Below are positions 1-6,169 of a stretch of DNA of 44,355 nt, in pieces. How positions within the stretch are numbered: position 1 is the first letter of the stretch; each line of letters starts with the position of its first letter. A program made the translations under genes and the position numbers. Source of the DNA: Planctomycetota bacterium (GTDB lineage: Bacteria; Planctomycetota; UBA1135; GCA-002686595); NCBI GenBank assembly GCA_020638875.1, contig JACKHS010000025.1:1-44355 (forward strand), written 5' to 3'. The notes under the pieces are model-generated. The model was not told the origin of the DNA. It did not search any database and saw only the letters and a list, made by a program, of their open reading frames with translations.

Positions 1-979
1 GGAACACGCGCGCGACCTGGCGTCGGCGCGTGCCGAGCGCGTGCAGCACGCCGACCTCGCGAATGCGCTCGACGAGCGACATCGAGAGCGTGTGGAAGAT
101 CACGTAGAGGCCCAGCATCAGCGCGAGCAGCCCGGCCATGTAGACGCCGTTGCGGTACGCACGCTCGTCGGCGGCTTGCCCGATCACCACGCTGCGGCCC
201 ACGTCGTAGGCGAAGCTGCCGGCGAGGCGCGCCTGCAGCTCCTCGAGGTTCGCGACCGGGTCGGGGCGCACCCAGTAGCGCTCGTCGGTGCGCGCGCCCT
301 CGAAGAGCCGCTGGCCGTACGGGAGGTCGACGAGCAGCACCTCGCCGTTCGAGCGGCGACCGAGCTTCTCGCGCGCGAGCACGCCGCGGACGCGGAACGC
401 GAGGCCCGGCGGCGGCGCCTGCGCGCGGCCCTCGACGGCCTGCATGACGCCGTCGATGCAGACCTTGGGCGCGGCGCGGCGCGGGCGCGCGAGCTCGAGC
501 GTGTCGCCCACGCCGAGGCCCAGGCGTTCGGCGAGGGCGGGGCCGAGCAGGAGCTCGGGTTCGCCGGCCGCGGGGTCGAGGTCGCTGCCGCTCTGCAGCG
601 AGTACGCGTCGAGCTCGGGCAGCACCGCGGCCTCGACCGCGATCATGCGCGCGCGCGTCACCTCGCGCGCGCTCGCGCCGGGCCGCTTCAGCTCGACCTC
701 GTTCTGGAAGAACGCGGCGGCGCCGGCGACGCCTTCGACCTCGGCGAGCGCGGCGCGCGGGTCGGCGACCTCGGGCGCCGGGCTGACCTCGAGCTCGGGC
801 CGCCACTCCGCGCTGTCGGGCCCGGCGTAGCGCTGCTTGAGGCCTTGGATGGTGTTGTGGTCGAGCGTGTAGACCGCGACCACGGTCGCGATGCCGACGG
901 CGATCCCGAGCACCGAGAAGAGCGTGCGCGCCGGCCGCTGCAGCAGGCTGCGGCGCGCGAGGGTGAGGGCGAGACCCAT
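1..979 (-). CDS. ABC transporter permease, FtsX/MacB-LolC type (3' end cut by window edge)
   Basis: This is the membrane permease partner of the ATPase encoded just upstream; the pair probably exports a substrate or extracts lipoproteins from the inner membrane. Translating the minus strand from the ATG at 979 gives a start MGLALTLARRSLLQRPARTL followed by a hydrophobic helix (about residues 18-39). A periplasmic domain of roughly 240 residues follows. Near the window edge there is a second hydrophobic segment and the basic stretch SLVERIREVGVLHALGTRR, typical of the FtsX domain after its second helix. About 326 codons are visible with no stop, so the C-terminal helices lie outside. The start is 6 bases after the ATPase stop, as expected for one operon. 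MacB, LolC/E and generic export permeases cannot be told apart here. Confidence 0.85.
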   Translation of the reverse strand, partial: MGLALTLARRSLLQRPARTLFSVLGIAVGIATVVAVYTLDHNTIQGLKQRYAGPDSAEWRPELEVSPAPEVADPRAALAEVEGVAGAAAFFQNEVELKRPGASAREVTRARMIAVEAAVLPELDAYSLQSGSDLDPAAGEPELLLGPALAERLGLGVGDTLELARPRRAAPKVCIDGVMQAVEGRAQAPPPGLAFRVRGVLAREKLGRRSNGEVLLVDLPYGQRLFEGARTDERYWVRPDPVANLEELQARLAGSFAYDVGRSVVIGQAADERAYRNGVYMAGLLALMLGLYVIFHTLSMSLVERIREVGVLHALGTRRRQVARVF

Positions 980-985
980 GCCGGA

Positions 986-1729
986 CTAGATGTGCAGCTT
1001 GGCGAGGGTCGCGTGGACCTCGTCGACCTCGAGGTCGGGTCCGCGTAGCTCGATGCCCTCGGCGAGCTCACCGTCGACGAGGAAGAGCACGCGATCGGCG
1101 AACGTCGCGTCGCGCGGGTTGTGCGTGACGAGCAGCACCGAGCGGCCGTCCTCGTCGCGCAGCCCGCGCAGGAGCTGCATGACCTCGAGGCCGGCCTGCT
1201 GCGCGAGGTTGCCCGTGGGCTCGTCGCACAGGAGCAGCGGTTGGTCGCCGATCAGCGCGCGCGCGATCGACACGCGCTGCATCTCGCCGCCCGAGAGTTC
1301 GTGCGGGAACGCGCCCTCGCGGCCGCCGAGACCGAGGCGCTCGAGCAGCGCGTGGATGCGCGCGCGCTCGGGCGCGAGGCGCTTGCCCTGGATGGACAGC
1401 GGCACCGCGACGTTCTCGAGCACGTTGAGGTTGGGCAGCAGGTTGAAGAACTGGAAGACGTGCCCGACCGTCTCGCGGCGCAGCGCGGTGCGCCGACCTT
1501 CGCTGACCTCCTCGAGGTTCTCGCCGGCGAGCTCGGCGCGGCCCGCGTCGGGCCGGTCGAGCCCGGAGAGCACGTGCAGCAGCGTCGACTTGCCCGAGCC
1601 GCTCGGCCCCATCACGCACACGAACTCGCGCTCGTGCACCTCGAGGCTGAGGCCCTTGAGGACGGCGGTGCGCTCCCCGCCCTGGTCGAAGAAGCGATAC
1701 AGATCGTGCGCGCGGGCGAGGACGGTCAT
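986..1729 (-). CDS. ABC transporter ATP-binding protein, LolD/MacB family
   Basis: ATPase subunit of an ABC transporter (247 aa) that drives the adjacent FtsX-type permease. The Walker A motif GPSGSGKS sits at about residues 42-49. The family signature LSGGEMQRVSIARAL and Walker B LLLCDEPTGNL follow in the usual order, with a switch histidine in LLVTHNPRDA. Length and motifs fit the LolD/MacB/FtsE group of MacB-type transporters. The final ~25 residues extend slightly past the usual core. The start ATG at 1729 lies a few residues before the conserved L-x-R-x-F strand. The substrate cannot be told from sequence; lipoprotein release or efflux of a small molecule are the family's usual roles. 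Confidence 0.92.
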   Translation of the reverse strand: MTVLARAHDLYRFFDQGGERTAVLKGLSLEVHEREFVCVMGPSGSGKSTLLHVLSGLDRPDAGRAELAGENLEEVSEGRRTALRRETVGHVFQFFNLLPNLNVLENVAVPLSIQGKRLAPERARIHALLERLGLGGREGAFPHELSGGEMQRVSIARALIGDQPLLLCDEPTGNLAQQAGLEVMQLLRGLRDEDGRSVLLVTHNPRDATFADRVLFLVDGELAEGIELRGPDLEVDEVHATLAKLHI

Positions 1730-1823
1730 GGGGATCCTGGGCAGCGGAGCCGGCAGCTAACTTTCGGCGGCGCAGGAGGTTTCGCCAAGGCCAATCCGCG
1801 CGAGCGGGGCGGCCGGAAAGCAG

Positions 1824-1857
1824 GCGAGAGGGAAGCGCGCGGGCGCCTCCCTCTCGC
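1824..1857 (-). terminator. Hairpin terminator after the small lipoprotein gene
   Basis: A 15-base stem with one mismatch (1824-1838 pairs with 1843-1857) and a 4-base loop lies 26 bases past the lipoprotein stop on the minus strand. A short T-rich stretch (CTTTCC) follows on that strand. It would separate the lipoprotein/repeat-protein unit from the ABC transporter genes. The rest of 1730-1883 shows no gene. Confidence 0.55.
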
Positions 1858-1883
1858 GGGACGTCACGAGCGGCGCGTGCGCG

Positions 1884-2117
1884 CTACTCGTTGGAGTCGA
1901 TCTCGGCCTCGAGAGCTTTCAACGCGTCGTCGGCGGTCTGGTCGTTGATGGCGTCAGCGGCGTTCTGGGCCTCGGCCTCGATGGCCTCGACCTCCGCGGC
2001 GCTCGGCAGGACGTCTTCGACCGCCGTCGGCGGGGCCTGTTCGGCGGAGACCTCCTTGTCCTGGCACGAGGCGAGGAGCAGGAGACCGGCGGCGAGGAGC
2101 AGGAGGGTGGCTTGCAT
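1884..2117 (-). CDS. Small acidic lipoprotein, 77 aa, unknown function
   Basis: A short secreted lipoprotein. The N-terminus is a hydrophobic leader of leucines and alanines ending in the lipobox L-A-S-C (Cys18), which would be lipidated. The mature part (59 residues) is strongly acidic and alanine-rich, predicted helical, and ends EIDSNE. The ATG at 2117 is chosen because it immediately precedes the leader; a longer open frame reaches back to 3350 but crosses another gene. It follows the 16-residue-repeat protein by 20 bases in the same direction, so the two are probably co-transcribed and may act together in the periplasm. No domain is recognised. Confidence 0.7.
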   Translation of the reverse strand: MQATLLLLAAGLLLLASCQDKEVSAEQAPPTAVEDVLPSAAEVEAIEAEAQNAADAINDQTADDALKALEAEIDSNE

Positions 2118-2137
2118 GGCAGGGGCGGGGCGTGGGG

Positions 2138-2767
2138 TCAGTCGGCGAGGCCGAGGCGCTTGCGCAGGGCGGCGTAGTCCTCGGCCGGGAGGTTCTTCTC
2201 GATGCGGGCCATCGTCCGCGAGAACTGCTGCTCCTGCTTCTGGCGCAGGGCGGCCACGCGCTCGACCTTGGCCTGGTCGCCGCGCTTGGCGAAGACCGCC
2301 TGGAGCTGCTCGAGCTCGGCCAGGCGGCGACGGTGGTCGCGGACGGCCCGCGTGGCGTTCGTCACGTGGGCAGCGCGCGCGGCGGCCTCGGCCTGCTGCT
2401 GGGCGCGCGCGTTCTGGATGCGGGCGTCCTTGGCCTCGGCCTGTTGCTTCTCGCGGGCGTTGTCGATGCGCTCCTGCTTGGCCTCCTGCTGCTGGATCTC
2501 GCGCGCGTTCTGCTTGCGAGCCTCCTTGGCGTCGGCCTGTTGCTGCTCGCGGGCGTTGTCGATGCGCTCCTGCTTGGCCTCTTGCTGCTGGACCTTGCGC
2601 GCGTTCTGGATGCGGGCGTTCTTGGCCTCGGCTTGCTGCGTCTCGCGCGCGGCCTGCTTGCGCGCCTCGACGGAGCCGTCCTGGCGCGGCAGGAGCGGGG
2701 TCGGGGCGGCGTGGGCGGCGGAGGCGACGGCGAGGAGGGCCAGCGTCAGGATCGACAGGGACTTCAT
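2138..2767 (-). CDS. Secreted helical protein with six 16-residue repeats
   Basis: A 209-aa exported protein with a clear signal peptide (residues 1-20, cleavage near A-H-A-A). Residues 41-136 form six successive 16-residue units with consensus R-x-x-QQ-x-EAK-x-x-R-I-x-NA; units 2 and 4 share the stretch QQQEAKQERIDNA exactly. The repeat is rich in Q, E, K, R and A and should form one long charged helix. The last ~70 residues form a second helical segment (RRRLAELEQLQAVF and onward) without repeats. A good Shine-Dalgarno (AAGGAG, 7 bases before the ATG at 2767) fixes the start. Function is unknown; a periplasmic spacer or scaffold is a guess. It probably shares a transcript with the 77-aa lipoprotein downstream. 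Confidence 0.8.
   Translation of the reverse strand: MKSLSILTLALLAVASAAHAAPTPLLPRQDGSVEARKQAARETQQAEAKNARIQNARKVQQQEAKQERIDNAREQQQADAKEARKQNAREIQQQEAKQERIDNAREKQQAEAKDARIQNARAQQQAEAAARAAHVTNATRAVRDHRRRLAELEQLQAVFAKRGDQAKVERVAALRQKQEQQFSRTMARIEKNLPAEDYAALRKRLGLAD
2360..2647 (-). repeat. 48-bp (16-codon) tandem repeats inside the coiled protein
   Basis: Six in-frame units of 48 bases encode residues 41-136 of the 209-aa protein. Units 2 and 4 are nearly identical at the DNA level and lie 96 bases apart (compare about 2457-2495 with 2553-2591), which points to duplication of a two-unit block. Such repeats can expand or contract by slippage. Confidence 0.75.
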
Positions 2768-2834
2768 GGGTGGGCTCCTTGGGAAGAGTGGGGTCAGCGT
2801 ACCGCGCGGCCTTGCCGTGGGGGGGTCCCGAGAG

Positions 2835-2873
2835 GGAGCCGCCGCGCTCTGGGGGGGAGGGCGCGGCGGCTCC
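2835..2873 (+). terminator. Hairpin followed by T-run in a divergent promoter region
   Basis: A perfect 13-base stem (2835-2847 with 2861-2873) with a 13-base G-rich loop is followed on the plus strand by GGTTTTGGGG. It resembles an intrinsic terminator reading rightwards. It lies between two diverging genes (starts at 2767 minus and 3055 plus), so there is no plus-strand gene for it to end. It may act as an attenuator in the leader of the 3055 gene or end a short RNA. The remainder of 2768-3054 holds no gene that I can see. Confidence 0.45.
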
Positions 2874-3054
2874 GGTTTTGGGGATTCCTGCCCAGGGGGC
2901 GAGGCTCGGAGACGTCACGCGAAAAGGCTCCCGCGCCGGGGGGGACTGGACGACAGTGGTGCACGGTCCCGCGCGTGGAACTCGGGACCGGCCGCGCGGT
3001 TCGCCCCGCGCTCCCGAGCCACGGCCTCCACCTCGACCTCGTCGCCCCGAAGCC

Positions 3055-3912
3055 ATGCTGCACCACCTCCTCGCCCTCGTCGTCGCCATCGCGCCCGCGC
3101 TGCAGGAGCCCGCTCCGCAGGACCCGCCGCTGCCCACCCCCGAACGCGTGGCCGAGGCCGTCGAGGCGCTCGAGACCGCGTTCGACGAGGGCGGCACGCC
3201 CGAGAAGCTCGAGGCGCTCGAGAAGCACGGCGACGTGCTCGACGCGGGCGTCGTCACGTGGCTCGAGAAGGGCCTCGGCGACAAGGAGTCGGCCGTGAAG
3301 CTCGCCGCCGTCGACAAGCTGCGCTGGATGGAGCACCCCGCGGCGCTCACCGCGCTGCAGAAGCGCTACAAGCGCGACGCGAAGAAGCTGCAGAAGGAGC
3401 CGGCGCTCTGGGAAGCCTACCTGTGGGCCATCGCGCAGCACGGTTCGGCCGACTCGATCGACCTGCTCGTCGACGGGGCGCTGGCCGAGGAACCGCTCGC
3501 CGTGCGCAAGGCGCGCATCTACGGCCTCGGGCACGTCCGCGCCAAGCGCTCGGTCGAGGAGCTGATGGACTTCATGCAGAAGACGGGGCGCGGCCTGCGG
3601 CGCGGCGGCGGACAGCCGCTGATGGCCGAGTTCGCCGTCTCGCTCTCGGTGCTCACGGGCCAGGACTTCGGGCAGGACGAGAAGGCCTGGCAAGCGTGGT
3701 GGAAGGCCAACGCGCGCGACTTCGAGCCGACGCCCGAGGCCGCGCCGCCCAAGAAGGTCGCGCGCGTCTGGAGCAAGCTTTGGGCGCGCCCCGACCCCGA
3801 GGGCGAGGGGGAGGACGGTGAGGCCGGCCGCGGGCGGCGCAAGAAGCGCGGCGAGGACCCGGGCGCGGGCGGCGGCGAGGGAGGCGACGGCGCGGGCGGA
3901 GACGAAGGCTGA
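3055..3912 (+). CDS. Secreted HEAT-like repeat protein with a low-complexity tail
   Basis: A 285-aa protein with a short N-terminal leader (MLHHLLALVVAIAPALQ). The body is helical and resembles HEAT/armadillo repeats: DKESAVKLAAVDKLRWM and EPLAVRKARIYGLGHV have the paired-helix pattern of such units. The C-terminal ~50 residues are G-, E- and R-rich and probably disordered. The ATG at 3055 is chosen because it begins the leader; the open frame extends much further upstream but into the divergent intergenic region. Next comes, 37 bases away, an orphan DsbD-alpha-like gene in the same direction. HEAT-like secreted proteins are common in Planctomycetota and usually bind proteins; no specific role can be given. 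Confidence 0.75.
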   Translation: MLHHLLALVVAIAPALQEPAPQDPPLPTPERVAEAVEALETAFDEGGTPEKLEALEKHGDVLDAGVVTWLEKGLGDKESAVKLAAVDKLRWMEHPAALTALQKRYKRDAKKLQKEPALWEAYLWAIAQHGSADSIDLLVDGALAEEPLAVRKARIYGLGHVRAKRSVEELMDFMQKTGRGLRRGGGQPLMAEFAVSLSVLTGQDFGQDEKAWQAWWKANARDFEPTPEAAPPKKVARVWSKLWARPDPEGEGEDGEAGRGRRKKRGEDPGAGGGEGGDGAGGDEG

Positions 3913-3949
3913 ACGTCCGCGCGCCGCGGGGCGCGCTACTCTGAGGCGC

Positions 3950-4822
3950 ATGAACCCCACGTCGCTCCTCGCTTGCGCCGCGCTGGCGCTCACGCCTCCC
4001 GCGGCTCCGCAAGAGGCCGCGCCGCCGCCGCGCGAGCCGGTCGTCTCCGTCGAGCTGCTCGCCGACGTGGCGGCGCTGCAACCGGGCGCGACCTTCCAGC
4101 TCGCGGCGTTCTTCGAGCTGCCGAAGCACTGGCACATCTACTGGGAGAACGCCGGCGAGAGCGGGATGGCGACCACGGTGAAGGTCACCGCGCCGGAGGG
4201 CTTCCAGGTGGGGGAGACGCGCTACCCCGGGCCGAAGAGCCTCGAGGTCGGCCTCGAGGTGACGAGCTTCGTCTACGAGGACCAGGTCGCGCTGTTCGTG
4301 CCGGTCACCGCGCCCGCGGAGCTCGACCCCGAGGCGCACTACACCTTCAAGCTCTCCGCGCAGTGGCTCGTGTGTCAGGAGGTGTGCTTCCTGCAGAGCA
4401 AGGACCTCGAGCTCGAGCTCGGCGTCTTCCGCGGCGAGGGCGCGCCGGAGCCCGCGAACGCCGAGCGCCTCGCGCCGCAGCTCGCCCGCCTGCCGCGCCC
4501 GCAAGCGGAGTTCGAGGCCCTGATGTTCCAGTGGCTGCCCTCGAAGCCCGAGTACCGCGCGCGCATCGTCGTGAAGGGCGCGCGCGACGCCGAGTTCTTC
4601 CCGGGGCTCGAGACGAACCTCGTCGTCACGCGCGTGGTCGACAACCCGGGCGGCAACGCCTTCGAGTTCGCCGTCGACTTCATCGCCACCGCCGGCCAGG
4701 AGGACGAGCCGCCCATCGCCTCCGGTGTGATGCGCGTCGTCGACGCGCAGGGCGAGCGTTTCTTTTCCGTGAGCTTCGCGCCGGCCGTCGAGGAGCCGGC
4801 GGTCGAGGACGGGAGTCGCTAG
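3950..4822 (+). CDS. DsbD N-terminal-domain-like periplasmic protein
   Basis: A 290-aa protein resembling the periplasmic alpha domain of the thiol-disulfide transporter DsbD/ScsB, without the membrane and thioredoxin domains. After a leader (residues 1-20), PKHWHIYWENAGESG near residue 58 and the cysteine pair C142-Q-E-V-C146 (in QWLVCQEVCFLQ) match this family, where the two cysteines relay electrons to periplasmic thiols. The C-terminal half is an immunoglobulin-like second domain, as in ScsB-type proteins. The missing membrane part means it must receive electrons from another protein. The double thioredoxin-like gene begins 110 bases downstream, so a periplasmic redox role is likely. Start ATG 3950 gives the signal peptide. 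Confidence 0.8.
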   Translation: MNPTSLLACAALALTPPAAPQEAAPPPREPVVSVELLADVAALQPGATFQLAAFFELPKHWHIYWENAGESGMATTVKVTAPEGFQVGETRYPGPKSLEVGLEVTSFVYEDQVALFVPVTAPAELDPEAHYTFKLSAQWLVCQEVCFLQSKDLELELGVFRGEGAPEPANAERLAPQLARLPRPQAEFEALMFQWLPSKPEYRARIVVKGARDAEFFPGLETNLVVTRVVDNPGGNAFEFAVDFIATAGQEDEPPIASGVMRVVDAQGERFFSVSFAPAVEEPAVEDGSR

Positions 4823-4932
4823 CGCACGCGCGGCACGGGGCCCGCGATTGCGGTGGCTGTCGGGCGCCGCCGCGTTCGAACCCGGCTAGGCTGGTGGCAC
4901 CGCAACGCCCCACCCCGCCTGGAGGAACCGCG

Positions 4933-6084
4933 ATGTCCCGCACTCTGTTGCTCGTCTCGCTCGCCGCTCTCGCCGTCCCCGTCTTCGCCCGCGCGCAGGA
5001 AGCGCCCGCCGCACAGGAAGCGGCGCAGACCAAGCCGAAGGTCGAGCGCACGTGGCGCGCCGAGCTCGGCGAGCTCGCGCCCGACTTCACGCTGACCGAT
5101 TCGCAGGGCGCGGCGTTCACGCTCTCCGCGCAGCGCGGCAAGGTCGTCGTGCTCGAGTGGTTCAACCCCGGCTGCCCGGTCGTGCAGGACGCGCACGCCG
5201 CCGGCCACGCGCTCGCCACGCTCGGCAACGAGTCGCGCTCGCGCGGCGTCGTCTGGGTCGCGATCAACTCGGGCGCACCCGGCGCGCAAGGCACCGGCGC
5301 CGAGGAGAACGAGAAGGCGCGCGCGCGCATGGGCCTCGACTACCCGGTGCTGCTCGACGAGAGCGGCTGGGTCGGGCGCATGTACGAGGCGAACAACACG
5401 CCGACGATGTTCGTGATCGACGCCGCGGGCAAGCTCGCCTACGCGGGCGCGCACCAGGACGAGTCCGGCGCCTCGCTCGTCGCGCCGGCGCTGGCCGACC
5501 TCGCGGCCGGTCGCGCGGTCGCGACGCCGCGCACCAAGCCCTTCGGCTGCGGCGTGAAGTACGAGGCCAAGGCCAAGCTCGGGCAGGTCGCGCCCGACTT
5601 CACGCTGACGGACTACGCCGGCGCCGAGCACCGGCTCTCCGACCTGCGCGGCAAGCTCGTGGTGCTCGAGTGGTTCAACCCCGGCTGCCCGGTCGTGAAG
5701 GCGGCGCACGAGGGTGGCGCGCTCGAGGGCGCCGCCGCGCGCGCGACGGCCAACGGAGTCGCGTGGCTGGCGATCAACTCCGGCGCGCCCGGCAAGCAAG
5801 GCGCGACGCGCGAGGAGAACACCTCCGCGGCCGAGCGCTGGAAGCTCACGCACCCGATCCTGGCCGACCCCGAAGGCAAGGTCGGTCGCGCCTACGACGC
5901 GAAGACCACGCCGCAGATGGTCGTGCTCGACGAGCGCGGCGTGATCGTCTACGCCGGCGCGCACCAGGACCAGAGCGGCGCGACGCACTACGTCGACCAG
6001 GCGCTCGCCGAGCTGCGCGCCGGCAAGCCGGTGAGCGTGCCGCAGACGCGCTCGTTCGGCTGCGGCGTGAAGTACGCGAAGTGA
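4933..6084 (+). CDS. Tandem thioredoxin/peroxiredoxin-like (PRX_like1) secreted protein
   Basis: A 383-aa exported protein made of two copies of the same thioredoxin-fold domain, about residues 42-210 and 213-383. Each copy has APDFTLTD near its start, the active-site stretch EWFNPGCPVV (Cys81, Cys252), AINSGAPG, a cis-proline loop (TPT, TPQ) and the ending FGCGVKY (Cys206, Cys377). The C-terminal GCxxK-aromatic motif is typical of the PRX_like1 branch of redoxins, whose usual active site is N-x-CP. Each domain has one cysteine in place of CxxC plus the C-terminal cysteine, so a two-cysteine peroxiredoxin-like cycle is possible but unproven. GGAGG lies 8 bases before the ATG; residues 1-21 form a signal peptide. 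It follows a DsbD-alpha-like gene. Confidence 0.85.
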   Translation: MSRTLLLVSLAALAVPVFARAQEAPAAQEAAQTKPKVERTWRAELGELAPDFTLTDSQGAAFTLSAQRGKVVVLEWFNPGCPVVQDAHAAGHALATLGNESRSRGVVWVAINSGAPGAQGTGAEENEKARARMGLDYPVLLDESGWVGRMYEANNTPTMFVIDAAGKLAYAGAHQDESGASLVAPALADLAAGRAVATPRTKPFGCGVKYEAKAKLGQVAPDFTLTDYAGAEHRLSDLRGKLVVLEWFNPGCPVVKAAHEGGALEGAAARATANGVAWLAINSGAPGKQGATREENTSAAERWKLTHPILADPEGKVGRAYDAKTTPQMVVLDERGVIVYAGAHQDQSGATHYVDQALAELRAGKPVSVPQTRSFGCGVKYAK

Positions 6085-6105
6085 CGGCGCGGCGCGCGCC
6101 GAGCG

Positions 6106-6144
6106 CTCGCCCCCGCCCCGGTCGCGTGCCGGAGCGGGGGCGAG
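6106..6144. terminator. Bidirectional terminator hairpin between convergent genes
   Basis: A 15-base stem with one mismatch (6106-6120 with 6130-6144, loop of 9 bases) sits between the thioredoxin-like gene (plus, ends 6084) and the 11-haem cytochrome gene (minus, ends 6170). No long T-run follows on either strand, so its efficiency is uncertain. Confidence 0.5.
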
Positions 6145-6169
6145 TCGCTTCACGCGCACCACGCGCGGC

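Noticed and set aside
4874..4883. GTTCGAACCC, resembling a tRNA T-loop
   Set aside because: No acceptor, D or anticodon stems can be formed around it.
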